A stretch of DNA of 30,251 bases from Desulfuromonadaceae bacterium (GCA_003246035.1 QKBP01000117.1:1-30251), one strand, 5' to 3'; shown: positions 1-7,955, numbered from the stretch's first letter. Translations and numbers: made by a program. Notes: generated by a model from the letters alone, not told the origin.

Positions 1-226
1 CCTCCCCAAGGACCTGACCCTCGCCTTCCTCGAAGCCGAGAGCGGACACGCCGGGGCCACCATTCGCACCATGGTCCAGTACTGCTTCAGCTACGATCCG
101 GGGCAGAAAACCTATGTCTTTAACCTGCTGCGCGTCTCGGCCACGGTGATTCTCGCGACGCTCGGCATCTTCCTCGCCTTCCTCGTCTGGGGCGGGAAAA
201 AACCACGCAAGGGTCCCAAAACATGA
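1..226 (+). CDS. SCO1/SenC-type copper chaperone, C-terminal part (5' end outside window)
   Basis: The open frame enters from the left edge (first whole codon at base 2) and ends in TGA at 224-226, giving 74 residues. The segment QYCFSYDP followed by a short loop and one C-terminal membrane helix (about residues 43-65 of the visible part), then a Lys/Arg-rich tail, is what I expect at the end of SCO/SenC proteins coded beside bacterial cytochrome oxidases. SCO proteins deliver copper to the CuA site of subunit II. The CxxxC copper site of the family would lie upstream and cannot be seen. The stop overlaps the next start in an ATGA, so translation is probably coupled to the oxidase. The family call rests on tail and context only. 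Confidence 0.75.
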   Translation, partial: LPKDLTLAFLEAESGHAGATIRTMVQYCFSYDPGQKTYVFNLLRVSATVILATLGIFLAFLVWGGKKPRKGPKT

Positions 227-1851
227 ACGACATGACCGCAACGACCCCGCCGGGGCGAGGATTCTTCGCCGACGGGCGCTACCCGGGGATCTTCGGCTGG
301 ATCTTCTCCACCGACCACAAGCGCATCGGCCTGCTCTACCTGTGGAGCATCGTCACCTTCTTCTGCGTCGGGGTGCTGCTCGGACTGCTGATCCGCCTCG
401 AGCTCTTCTCCCCCGGCGAAACCATCATGGGGGCGCAGACCTACAACGCGGTGTTCACCCTGCACGGGGTGATCATGATCTTCCTGTTCATCATCCCGGG
501 GATCCCGGCGGCCTTCGGCAACCTGATCATGCCGATTCAGATCGGCGCCCGCGACGTCGCCTTCCCCCGCCTCAACCTGCTCTCCTGGTGGCTGTACATC
601 GGCGGCGCGACCCTAGCGCTGACCTCGCTGTTCACCGGCGGCGGCCCTCCCGACACCGGCTGGACCTTCTACGTCCCCTTCTCGACCCAGACCAGCACCA
701 ACGTCTCGCTGGCCACCCTGGCGGTGTTCACCCTCGGCTTCTCCTCGATCCTCACCGGCCTGAACTTCGTCACCACCATCCACCGCCTGCGCACCGAGGG
801 GATGACCTGGATGCGCCTGCCGCTCTTCACCTGGTCGCTCTATGCCACCGCCTGGATCCAGGTCCTCGCCACGCCGGTGCTCGGCATCACCGTGGCCCTG
901 GTCTTCGCCGAGCGGGTCATCGGCACCGGGCTGTTCGACCCGGCCCAGGGGGGGGACCCGATCATGTTCCAGCACCTGTTCTGGATCTACTCCCACCCGG
1001 CGGTCTACATCATGGTCCTGCCGGGGATGGGGGTGGTCTCCGACATCGTGCCGGTGTTCGCGCGCAAACCGGCCTTCGGCTACAAGGCGATCGTGGTCTC
1101 GAGCCTCGCCATCGCCTTCGCCGGCTCGCTGGTCTGGGCGCACCACATGTACACCAGCGGCATGAGCGACCTCGCGGTCATGGTCTTCTCGTTCCTGACC
1201 TTCATCGTCGCCATCCCTTCGGCGATCAAGGTCTTCAACTGGCTGGCGACCCTGCACAAGGGCTCGATCCTGCTCGACCCGCCGCTGCTCTTCGCGCTCT
1301 CCTTCATCCTGCTCTTCACCATCGGCGGACTGACCGGTCTGGTTCTCGGCTCCGCTGCCACCGACGTTCACGTGCACGACACCTACTTCGTGGTCGGCCA
1401 CTTCCACTTCACCATGTTCGGCGGTACCGGCATGGCGTTCTTCGCCGCCATGCACTACTGGCTGCCGAAGATCTACGGACGGATGTACGACAAGGCCGTG
1501 GCCACGGTCTCCTGGGGGATCATCTTCGTCGGCTTCTGCATCCTCTACATCTCCATGAAGATCGTCGGCATCCAGGGGATGCCGCGACGTTACTTCGACT
1601 ATCTCCCCGAGTTCACCGGGCTGAACCAGCTCGCCACGGTCGGATCGTGGATTCTCGCGGTCGGCCTGGTCATGATGTTCTTTAACATCATCCGCGGCTG
1701 TCTCAAGGGCGCACCCGTCGGCCCCAATCCCTGGGGAGGAGCGAGCCTCGAATGGCAGATTCCCTCTCCACCGCCGACGGAGAACTTCGGCGAGGAAGAC
1801 CCGGTCGTGACCCACGGCCCCTACGACTTCAAGAAGGCGGGGGTCCTATGA
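223..1851 (+). CDS. ctaD: Cytochrome c oxidase subunit I (A2-type, caa3-like)
   Basis: This 542-residue polytopic membrane protein is the catalytic subunit of a heme-copper oxidase: it reduces O2 to water and pumps protons. Visible ligands are His81 (TLHGV) and His395 for the low-spin heme, His393 for the high-spin heme (VVGHFHF), and His258, His307 and His308 for CuB. Tyr262 is the expected His-Tyr crosslink partner. The stretch YSHPAVY (256-262) has Tyr-Ser and Ala where A1-type enzymes have the D-channel Glu (GHPEVY), which marks the A2 subfamily. Lys336 fits the K-channel. It starts inside the SCO stop codon and its own stop overlaps the subunit III start (ATGA), so this is one operon. 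Length is normal. Confidence 0.97.
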   Translation: MNDMTATTPPGRGFFADGRYPGIFGWIFSTDHKRIGLLYLWSIVTFFCVGVLLGLLIRLELFSPGETIMGAQTYNAVFTLHGVIMIFLFIIPGIPAAFGNLIMPIQIGARDVAFPRLNLLSWWLYIGGATLALTSLFTGGGPPDTGWTFYVPFSTQTSTNVSLATLAVFTLGFSSILTGLNFVTTIHRLRTEGMTWMRLPLFTWSLYATAWIQVLATPVLGITVALVFAERVIGTGLFDPAQGGDPIMFQHLFWIYSHPAVYIMVLPGMGVVSDIVPVFARKPAFGYKAIVVSSLAIAFAGSLVWAHHMYTSGMSDLAVMVFSFLTFIVAIPSAIKVFNWLATLHKGSILLDPPLLFALSFILLFTIGGLTGLVLGSAATDVHVHDTYFVVGHFHFTMFGGTGMAFFAAMHYWLPKIYGRMYDKAVATVSWGIIFVGFCILYISMKIVGIQGMPRRYFDYLPEFTGLNQLATVGSWILAVGLVMMFFNIIRGCLKGAPVGPNPWGGASLEWQIPSPPPTENFGEEDPVVTHGPYDFKKAGVL

Positions 1852-2453
1852 GCGGGCACGTCCACAAGGACTACACCGGCGCCAAATTCGGGATGTGGCT
1901 GTTCCTCTTCACCGAAGTGCTGCTGTTCGGCGGGCTGTTCATCCTCTACGCGGTCTACCTGGCCCGCTACCCGAAGGAGTTCGTCTCGGCCGGCTCGCAA
2001 CTCAACGTCTGGTTCGGAGGGGGGAACACCCTGGTGCTGCTGACCAGCTCCCTGTTCGTGGCGGTCTCGATCACCGCCCTGCGGCGCGGCGCGAAGCGCC
2101 TGTGCCTCGGCCTGCTCGGCGCCACCATCGCCTGCGCCGCGCTGTTCATGGTCAACAAGTTCTTCGAGTGGAGCGCCAAGATCGGCCACGGCATCTACCC
2201 CGGCTCCGAGCACCTCAAGGAGATGCTCCCGGGGGAGATGGTCTTCTTCAACATCTACTACCTGACCACCGGACTTCACGGCCTGCACGTGGTGATCGGC
2301 GCCATCGTCCTGGCCGTGACCATGGTCCTGATCAAGCGCGGCCGGGTCGATGCCGACGACTGGGTCATCCTCGAGAACGCCGGCCTCTACTGGCACCTGG
2401 TCGACCTGATCTGGATCTTCATCTTCCCGCTCTATTACCTGATCCTGCACTGA
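1848..2453 (+). CDS. ctaE: Cytochrome c oxidase subunit III
   Basis: The 201-residue protein is the short, five-helix form of oxidase subunit III. The N-terminal KFGMWLFLFTEVLLFGG, the middle YYLTTGLHGLHVVIG and the C-terminal YWHLVDLIWIFIFPLYYL are hallmark segments of the family. Subunit III stabilises the catalytic core and helps proton uptake. I chose ATG 1848, which overlaps the subunit I stop as ATGA and begins MSGHVHKDY. An upstream in-frame ATG at 1752 would add 32 residues that are only an out-of-frame reading of the subunit I tail. The next gene starts 10 bases downstream, consistent with one transcript. Confidence 0.95.
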   Translation: MSGHVHKDYTGAKFGMWLFLFTEVLLFGGLFILYAVYLARYPKEFVSAGSQLNVWFGGGNTLVLLTSSLFVAVSITALRRGAKRLCLGLLGATIACAALFMVNKFFEWSAKIGHGIYPGSEHLKEMLPGEMVFFNIYYLTTGLHGLHVVIGAIVLAVTMVLIKRGRVDADDWVILENAGLYWHLVDLIWIFIFPLYYLILH

Positions 2454-2463
2454 GGGGTGAGTC

Positions 2464-2748
2464 ATGAGTCAAGAACACGCGCACATTGTCCCCTACAAGA
2501 CCTTCCTGCTGGTCTGGGTCGCCCTGCTGATCCTGACCGGCACCACCGTCGCGGTGGCGCAGTTCAACCTCGGGGTTCTCAATATCTGGGTGGCGCTCGG
2601 CATCGCCTCGCTCAAATCGGGGCTGGTGATCGCGTTCTTCATGCACATGAAGTATGAGCAGCGCCTTTTCAAGCTGGCGCTATTGAGCGCGCTGCTGATC
2701 CTGGCCGTTTTCATCGGCTTCACGTTCTTTGACGTGCTGTACCGCTGA
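2464..2748 (+). CDS. ctaF: Cytochrome c oxidase subunit IV (prokaryotic type)
   Basis: The 94-residue protein has three predicted membrane helices (about 12-32, 38-60 and 68-90). It carries the loop KSGLVIAFFMHMKYE, typical of the small fourth subunit of bacterial caa3 and related oxidases (COX4_pro family). It has no redox ligands and probably supports assembly or CuB stability. GGGG and GTGAG before ATG 2464 give a modest ribosome site. The position between subunits III and II supports the call. The gene symbol varies in the literature (ctaF, coxD). Confidence 0.88.
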   Translation: MSQEHAHIVPYKTFLLVWVALLILTGTTVAVAQFNLGVLNIWVALGIASLKSGLVIAFFMHMKYEQRLFKLALLSALLILAVFIGFTFFDVLYR

Positions 2749-2763
2749 TCCCAAGGAGTGGCC

Positions 2764-3975
2764 GTGAATCCTGCACTTTTGACAACCACCGAAGCTGTCG
2801 ACACCGCCTTCTACGTGATCTTCGGCATCAGCGCGCTGATGCTGGTCGGCATCACGATTGCGATGCTCTGGTTCATCTGGCGCTACAACCGCAAGCGCCA
2901 GCCCGTGCCGCTGAGCCAGAAGGACCACAACCTCTGGCTCGAGGTCGTCTGGACCATCATCCCGACGCTGCTGGTCACGCTGATGTTCTGGTACGGCTGG
3001 GAAGGATACCTGTCGCTGCGAACCGTCCCCGAGGGGGCGATGCCCGTCAAGGCCCAGGCGCGCATGTGGTCGTGGCTCTTCAGCTACGAGAACGGCGCCA
3101 CCTCCGACAAGCTCTACGTCCCGGTCGGACAGCCGGTGAAGGTGGAGCTCAGTTCGGTCGACGTGCTCCACAGCTTCTACGTCCCGGCATTCCGGGTGAA
3201 GCGCGACATGGTCCCCGGCATGACCACCTACCTCTGGTTCGTTGCCGACCGCGCGGGGAGCTTCGACCTCTTCTGCGCCGAGTACTGCGGGGTGGGGCAC
3301 TCGGCGATGATCACCACCGTCGAGGCCCTCCCGGAGCAGGAGTTCCAGGCCTGGCTGGCAGAGGAAAAGCCCGCCACGAAAACCTCTCAGGGCGAGGAAT
3401 TGCTCGTCTCCCTCGGCTGCCTCGGATGCCACAGCCGTGACGGTTCACGCCTGGTCGGCCCAAGTTTCCAGGGACTCGCCGGAAGCCAGGTCACGGTCGA
3501 GCGAGACGGTGAAGAGATCGAGCTGCGTCGCGATGAAGAATACCTGCGCCGGGCGATTCTCGAGCCGTCCGCTGAAATCGTGGACGACTTCCCCCCGGTC
3601 ATGCCCTCCTATGCCGACCAGCTCGACGAATCCCAGCTGCAGGCCCTGGTCGACACTTTGCTCGGACGGGAGAGCTCGCCGGCCAAACCCGACGGCGCCA
3701 AGCTCGCCGCGGACAGCGGCTGCCTAGGCTGCCACTCGACCGACGGCTCCCGCCTGGTCGGGCCGAGCTTCAAGGGGATCTCGGGCCGGGAGACCGTGTT
3801 GAGCAGAGACGGCCAGACGCTCACCGTTCCCGCCGATCGCGACTACCTGCGTCGGGCGATCCTCGACCCGGGTTCGGAGATCGTCGAAGGCTACCCCCCG
3901 GCGATGCCCTCCTACGGCCACCTTTCCGACCAGGAGATCGAAGCCCTGCTCGACTACCTGGAGGAGATCAGGTGA
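2764..3975 (+). CDS. ctaC: Cytochrome c oxidase subunit II fused to two cytochrome c domains
   Basis: The 403-residue protein has two N-terminal membrane helices (about 15-40 and 58-80) and a CuA domain with ligands His136, Cys171, Glu173, Cys175, His179 and Met182 (CAEYCGVGHSAM). Two monoheme cytochrome c modules follow: CLGCH at 219-223 with probable axial Met280, and CLGCH at 320-324 with Met381. Each module repeats CLGCHS.DGSRLVGPSF, an RRAIL.P segment and MPSY. A fused cytochrome c is the mark of caa3 oxidases; two in tandem is less usual. AAGGAG at 2753-2758 decides for GTG 2764 rather than GTG 2758, which the ribosome site itself would overlap. Subunit II comes last of the structural genes. 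No signal peptidase cut is obvious before helix 1. Confidence 0.95.
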   Translation: MNPALLTTTEAVDTAFYVIFGISALMLVGITIAMLWFIWRYNRKRQPVPLSQKDHNLWLEVVWTIIPTLLVTLMFWYGWEGYLSLRTVPEGAMPVKAQARMWSWLFSYENGATSDKLYVPVGQPVKVELSSVDVLHSFYVPAFRVKRDMVPGMTTYLWFVADRAGSFDLFCAEYCGVGHSAMITTVEALPEQEFQAWLAEEKPATKTSQGEELLVSLGCLGCHSRDGSRLVGPSFQGLAGSQVTVERDGEEIELRRDEEYLRRAILEPSAEIVDDFPPVMPSYADQLDESQLQALVDTLLGRESSPAKPDGAKLAADSGCLGCHSTDGSRLVGPSFKGISGRETVLSRDGQTLTVPADRDYLRRAILDPGSEIVEGYPPAMPSYGHLSDQEIEALLDYLEEIR

Positions 3976-4859
3976 TGCCTTCCGGTTCGCCCCGCAGCTC
4001 CCGAACGAGTGATCTGCTGCTCCTGGTGCGTCCACGTCTCTCGTCCATGGTCGCCCTCGCCACGCTCAGCGGCTACCTGGCCACTCCCGTGACGGCCTCG
4101 CTGCGACACGCACTATGCCTGGCCTTCGGGGTGTTCCTGCTGACCGCGGCCGCCTCTTCCTTGAACCAGGTCCAGGAAAGGGCCGAGGATCGCCTGCAGC
4201 CACGCACCTGCAACCGCCCGGTTGCCAGCGGCCGGATGTCTCCCCGCTCAGCTCTTCTGTTGGCTATGCTGCTGCTGTTCTCCGGCTTGCTGCTGCTATC
4301 TTCAGTTTCGCCGGCTGCGGCAGCGATCGGCGCAGCCGCTGTCGCCTGGTACAACCTGCTCTACACCCCGCTGAAAAAACGTTCGTCTCTGGCGCTGCTG
4401 GTTGGCGCCCTCGGCGGTGCGGCTCCGCCTCTGCTCGGCTGGGTCGCCAGCGGCGCCTCCCCGTTCGAACCGCGCGCCGTACATCTCTACCTGCTGCTGG
4501 TGCTCTGGCAGGTTCCCCACTTCTGCTGTCTCTCCCTGCGCGACAACCTGCGCTGTCAGCAGATCGGGCTCAAAATCATTCCCCGTCAATGGAACACCTT
4601 CCAGGTGATACGCCAGGTGCGCCTCTGGACCCTGGGACTCGGGGTGCTTCTGCTCGGTTCCCTCCCTCTCGCCCTGCTGCATTCGACTCCCGGCAAACTG
4701 CTGGCCCTGGGCCTGGCTCTCTGGTGTGCCAGTCTCTTTATCGCAGGACAACGATCCTGTGACACCCGTCAATGGGCGACTGCGACCGGGTTAAAGCTCC
4801 ACGTAGTCCTGGCCGGTTCGCTGCTGCTGCTTGCCATCGATCCCCTGATACCTTTCTAG
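3975..4859 (+). CDS. ctaB: Heme O synthase (protoheme IX farnesyltransferase)
   Basis: The protein of about 294 residues is a polytopic UbiA-family prenyltransferase that adds a farnesyl group to heme B to make heme O for the oxidase coded upstream. The first prenyl-diphosphate region reads NQVQERAEDR..RTCNRPVASGR, a variant of the usual NxxxDxxxD..R..RP motif. The second conserved loop is PHFCCLSLRDNLRCQQIGLKIIP. Seven or more hydrophobic helices follow the family pattern. ATG 3975 overlaps the subunit II stop (TGATG). GTG 3972 is an alternative start because GGAGGAG at 3960-3966 serves both. No heme A synthase (ctaA) is in the window, so the final heme type is open. Confidence 0.9.
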   Translation: MPSGSPRSSRTSDLLLLVRPRLSSMVALATLSGYLATPVTASLRHALCLAFGVFLLTAAASSLNQVQERAEDRLQPRTCNRPVASGRMSPRSALLLAMLLLFSGLLLLSSVSPAAAAIGAAAVAWYNLLYTPLKKRSSLALLVGALGGAAPPLLGWVASGASPFEPRAVHLYLLLVLWQVPHFCCLSLRDNLRCQQIGLKIIPRQWNTFQVIRQVRLWTLGLGVLLLGSLPLALLHSTPGKLLALGLALWCASLFIAGQRSCDTRQWATATGLKLHVVLAGSLLLLAIDPLIPF

Positions 4860-5503
4860 ACCAATTCCTGTCCTGTCTCTGGGAACCGAAAAGCTCCGGC
4901 TGCGCGTCTAGAGCGGCATCCTCTGCTGCGTGCTGGCATTCGGCACCTTTTTCACCATCCCACGGATACGGTGACCTCGTCCCGAAAGTTTCTTGCTGTC
5001 GTCCTGATCGCCACAGGGGCCAGCCTGACCGAGATCTTCATCAATATACGCACGCAGGATGTGAAAGAGCAGAAACCGCAGGCCGGGCACCGGATTGACT
5101 GCCTGGAAGCACTCCGGAGCGGATACTCTTTCATCTTTCCACTGGCGGTACGCAACAACCTTCCTGCAAAAATCAGCGGAGCACCGTCATGAACTGTCGG
5201 GAGCTTCGAAGAGCTTCCCACTCCTCGGTTTCATGCAACCGGAACAGCCCACAGGCTGCCCGGTAGTTCGCGTGAGCGCCTTGGACGCACTGATTGACAC
5301 TGTAAGCACATCTAGAATCCGTCAAATCACCATGCGGCAGAAGCAACACCCTCTTCTGTATTTTCAATAAGTTGAATAATCGCATATTGCCCCAGCAACA
5401 GGTCGTAATTATGATTTTTTTAATTATTTTATATTATTAGACTTTTCTTACGTTAAATCACGGTACCTGTCCGGGATTCCCTGTTACACATCCCATAAAT
5501 ACC

Positions 5504-5520
5504 CTCGCAAAACTTGCGAG
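5504..5520. promoter_or_regulatory. Perfect 7-bp dyad, candidate upstream activator site
   Basis: CTCGCAA and TTGCGAG are separated by AAC. The dyad lies about 85-100 bases before the -24 box of the sigma-54 promoter at 5605. Bacterial enhancer-binding proteins usually bind dyads in that range. It has no T-run, so it is not a terminator. The assignment is inference from position and symmetry. Confidence 0.45.
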
Positions 5521-5533
5521 AATATGTGGAGTT

Positions 5534-5561
5534 GTGCCCAATCAAGCATTTAAGTGCCCAA
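5534..5561. repeat. Direct repeat GTGCCCAA, 20-base period
   Basis: GTGCCCAA occurs at 5534-5541 and again at 5554-5561, exactly 20 bases (about two helical turns) apart. It lies between the dyad at 5504 and the sigma-54 promoter. Same-face spacing suggests a binding site for a regulator, but eight-base repeats can also arise by chance. Confidence 0.4.
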
Positions 5562-5604
5562 ATAGACGGATGTTTCTCTATTTAATCCTTGATATATAGG
5601 CCTA

Positions 5605-5621
5605 TTGGCATACTCCCTGCT
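5605..5621 (+). promoter_or_regulatory. Sigma-54 (-24/-12) promoter
   Basis: TTGGCA at 5605-5610 and CTGCT at 5617-5621 place GG (5607-5608) and GC (5619-5620) exactly ten bases apart, as the RpoN consensus TGGCAC-N5-TTGCW demands. Transcription would begin near 5632 and give a leader of about 145 bases before the exported protein at 5776. The surrounding DNA is AT-rich, and a dyad and a repeat lie upstream as possible activator sites. Confidence 0.7.
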
Positions 5622-5775
5622 CACCCCCTAGCTTAATGATATTTAATTATTTTTCTTAAACAGTCCCGGGAAGGGAGGGCTTGGCCGCAGGGACAGGGGA
5701 AACCGAACGCGGCGCGGAGACATGTTGATCGACCAATTGAAGAATTCCAAATGAGGAAGAAGGAGGAACAAAACT

Positions 5776-7182
5776 ATGCGTAAACTCTTGACCACCATCC
5801 TGAGCCTGGTTCTGGCCAGCGGTATCGCCCAGGCCGGCACCATCGTCAACTGGGACATGAGCGATGTGACCCTCGGCACTCCGACCAACATCGCCCAGCC
5901 CGACTTCGTCTTCGACCAGTTCAACGTCACCGAGCCCTACTCGCTGGTCGACCCCAACACCGGCAACCCCGCCGAAGACGGCTTCATGCCGAGCGGCTAC
6001 GCCAAGTACGTGGTCGGCGTCAATCTGCTCCCGAACGGTGCCATGACCTGGAAAGAGCGCGACACCCAGGGCCCCGGCCTGAGCGTCGTCACCGGCGACG
6101 ATGTCACCGGCAGCAACTGCATCATGTCGGCCGGTTGGAACCCCGACTCCACCCCCGATGCCACCCAGATGAGCGACTGGTGGGGCGTCGACCTCAAGCA
6201 GTGCTCCGATCCCTTCCAGTCGAGCAAACGCTTCAAGTCGGTCAGCTACACGCTTGACGCCCCGCTCGACCTGACCTTCAACGTCAAAGCCAACGGCCAG
6301 ACCGACGTCTACCGGGTGCTGCAGAAATACGGTAACCACACCGGTGCACGCGTCACCGGCTACACTACCCAGATCGGCTTCAAGGACGCCAACGGCAACT
6401 TCACCGAGGCCCAGTCCGGCCAGGGTCTCGCCTTCTGCCTGAAAAACGGCAACATCTACTCCAACGACAACCCGACCCCGAGCACCATGGCCAACCAGGG
6501 CGAACTCGACTCGCTGATGGCCCACGGCCTGTTCGGCGCGCCGGACAAGCATCACACCACTTCCGGCTACTTCAACCCCTACGTGCGTGCCACCTTCGGC
6601 CTGCTCGCCGGCGAGACCCACATCGTCACCACCGGCCTGTCCGCAGTGCACCGCGACCTGTTCGGCGAGTGGCTCCCGGCCGACCAGATGAAGGGGGGCT
6701 ACTTCTTCGACGACGACAGCAACCCCTACACCGACAACGCCCTGATCGCCAACTGCGACGGCAACTTCGACGAGGAAGCGGCCCTGGCAGGAGCGCCGAA
6801 CGCCGGTTGCGACGGCCAGTGGCAGTCCTATCGTGCGAGCTATGTCGTCACCCAGAACCCCGACGGGAGCTACACCATCCCGGCCTCGGTCGGCACCGAC
6901 GTGCGGGCCCCGATCCCGGTCCCGGCGGACGTGATCGCAGCCTGGGGGAGTGACCCGCAGTGGATTCCGGCCGACATCGACGACCTCGCCAACGTCAACA
7001 TCAACGAGTACATCAGCCTCAGCAACGTCGCCAACTGGCCGACCGCCGATTCCGAAGGCAACGCCAGCTTCACCATCCGCCTGACCCCGACCTTCGATGT
7101 CAATGCCGCCCAGACTGAACCGGGCGTCGCGACACCGGAAGATTTCGTGGTGACCATCAGCGCCCCGACCTCGGTGCTCTGA
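5776..7182 (+). CDS. Exported protein, choice-of-anchor F type
   Basis: The 468-residue protein begins with a clear Sec signal (MRKLLTTILSLVLASGIAQA, cut after residue 20). From memory, the pattern of the mature part matches proteins named choice-of-anchor F: TWKERDTQGPG, SNCIMSAGWNP, QCSDPFQSSKRFK, YRVLQKYGN, then HGLFGAPDKH, FGEWLP and GGYFFDDDSNP. The function of that family is unknown; members end in variable cell-surface sorting signals. Here the C-terminus (ISAPTSVL) shows no PEP-CTERM, LPXTG or autotransporter end, so it may be secreted or periplasmic. The ribosome site GGAGGA at about 5761 is strong. It is led by the sigma-54 promoter and followed 50 bases later by a second exported protein. 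Confidence 0.75.
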   Translation: MRKLLTTILSLVLASGIAQAGTIVNWDMSDVTLGTPTNIAQPDFVFDQFNVTEPYSLVDPNTGNPAEDGFMPSGYAKYVVGVNLLPNGAMTWKERDTQGPGLSVVTGDDVTGSNCIMSAGWNPDSTPDATQMSDWWGVDLKQCSDPFQSSKRFKSVSYTLDAPLDLTFNVKANGQTDVYRVLQKYGNHTGARVTGYTTQIGFKDANGNFTEAQSGQGLAFCLKNGNIYSNDNPTPSTMANQGELDSLMAHGLFGAPDKHHTTSGYFNPYVRATFGLLAGETHIVTTGLSAVHRDLFGEWLPADQMKGGYFFDDDSNPYTDNALIANCDGNFDEEAALAGAPNAGCDGQWQSYRASYVVTQNPDGSYTIPASVGTDVRAPIPVPADVIAAWGSDPQWIPADIDDLANVNINEYISLSNVANWPTADSEGNASFTIRLTPTFDVNAAQTEPGVATPEDFVVTISAPTSVL

Positions 7183-7232
7183 TCGCGGACGCGCAGGCTG
7201 AACAACCGTTTAACCTAACTGGAGGAAGATAA

Positions 7233-7646
7233 ATGAAAATGACGCGCATTCTGATGCTGGCGATGCTGGTCGCCTTTGTTACCGTCTCCCTGGCTTCGGC
7301 CGGGACCCAGGTTCTCAAGAACCAGTCGACCACCGTGTCGGCCAAGATCGAAAACAAGACCGGCCGCTCGGTGCCGGCCGCCGTCAAGCTGACCGGCTAC
7401 GACGATACCGGCAATATCATCGGCCATCTGTGCCGCGAAGCTTACCTGAGCGCCTACCGCCCGACCACCCTCGAGTTCGCCTGGCAGGCCCCCGGCTATG
7501 CAACCGGCGTCTACTGGTCATCGAAGGTGGAAAAGTACGGCGATTGCCCTTCGACCGACAGCTACGAGCACGACGACGATTATCATTTCGACAGCTACGA
7601 TCATGACGATGACGACGAGCACGACGACGGCGACGATCATCATTGA
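7233..7646 (+). CDS. Small exported protein with Asp/His-rich tail
   Basis: The 137-residue protein has a Sec signal (residues 1-23, ending SLASA) and a body of about 80 residues with two Cys (near residues 67 and 107). The C-terminal part (about 112-137) is almost only Asp, His, Tyr and Glu, ending DDHH. Such tails bind divalent metals (Ni, Zn, Cu) or buffer charge, but I recognise no family. GGAGGAAGATAA before ATG 7233 is a good ribosome site. It lies 50 bases after the choice-of-anchor F-like gene and before the terminator at 7668, so the two probably form one sigma-54 transcript. A partner or accessory role is inference. Confidence 0.75.
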   Translation: MKMTRILMLAMLVAFVTVSLASAGTQVLKNQSTTVSAKIENKTGRSVPAAVKLTGYDDTGNIIGHLCREAYLSAYRPTTLEFAWQAPGYATGVYWSSKVEKYGDCPSTDSYEHDDDYHFDSYDHDDDDEHDDGDDHH

Positions 7647-7667
7647 TCGGGACCGTGCCTGACCCTG

Positions 7668-7697
7668 AAGCCCCCGGCAATCCGGGGGCTTTTTTTA
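7668..7697 (+). terminator. Rho-independent terminator
   Basis: AAGCCCCCGG and CCGGGGGCTT form a ten-base stem with loop CAAT, running straight into a T-rich tract. It ends the transcript of the two exported proteins at 5776-7646. Confidence 0.93.
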
Positions 7698-7784
7698 TTT
7701 CATAACGGGAACTTGTAAACAATCGAAACGGGGATAACGTTGACGTTAGTTGCCATTTGTTTTCACGAAGGTAAGGAGAGCACC

Positions 7785-7955
7785 ATGAAACGGACACACA
7801 TAGAACCGCAGGGTCGACCCCTCGCACCCCAAACCGCTCCCCCCAACCTGACACGACCGGTCTGGAACGATGCGCAGGTGACCTGCAAGGAGTGCCGCTA
7901 CAACGACCAGGACATCGACACCTTCCCCTGCGCCACGTGCCACATCCGCCACTGA
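7785..7955 (+). CDS. 56-residue CxxC-x11-CxxCH protein
   Basis: The tiny protein has an N-terminal Pro-rich half and then Cys34/Cys37 and Cys49/Cys52 followed by His53. The second pair reads CATCH, formally a heme c motif. There is no signal peptide and the four Cys are spaced like a small zinc ribbon, so zinc binding in the cytoplasm is more likely than heme. AAGGAGAG at 7773-7780 sits five bases before ATG 7785 and decides the start; an upstream ATG 7740 lacks a site. I do not recognise the family. It stands alone between a terminator and the ACT gene. Confidence 0.65.
   Translation: MKRTHIEPQGRPLAPQTAPPNLTRPVWNDAQVTCKECRYNDQDIDTFPCATCHIRH

Larger units (their letters stand above)
4860..5604. 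other. Long intergenic region with falling GC, no supported gene
   Basis: Between the heme O synthase stop and the sigma-54 promoter I find only short, mutually incompatible frames without a ribosome site or family motif. One frame from GTG 4971 codes a hydrophobic start but ends after 73 residues and is not convincing. GC is moderate to about 5370 and then drops sharply, with runs of A/T at 5410-5450. No T-tract terminator follows ctaB. The first 500 bases may be decayed coding sequence. The last 100 bases look regulatory (see the dyad and direct repeat). Confidence 0.6.

Noticed and set aside
4971..5192. Possible 73-residue protein with a hydrophobic N-terminus
   Set aside because: It has no ribosome site and no family, and competing frames are equally open. 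It may be decayed coding DNA, but that cannot be shown.
5632..5775. Cyclic di-GMP (GEMM) riboswitch in the leader of the exported protein
   Set aside because: The text CAGGGGAAACCGAA looks faintly similar, but the GEMM core (CACGCACAGGGCAAACC, then GGGACGCAAAGCC) is not there. Only small stems can be drawn.
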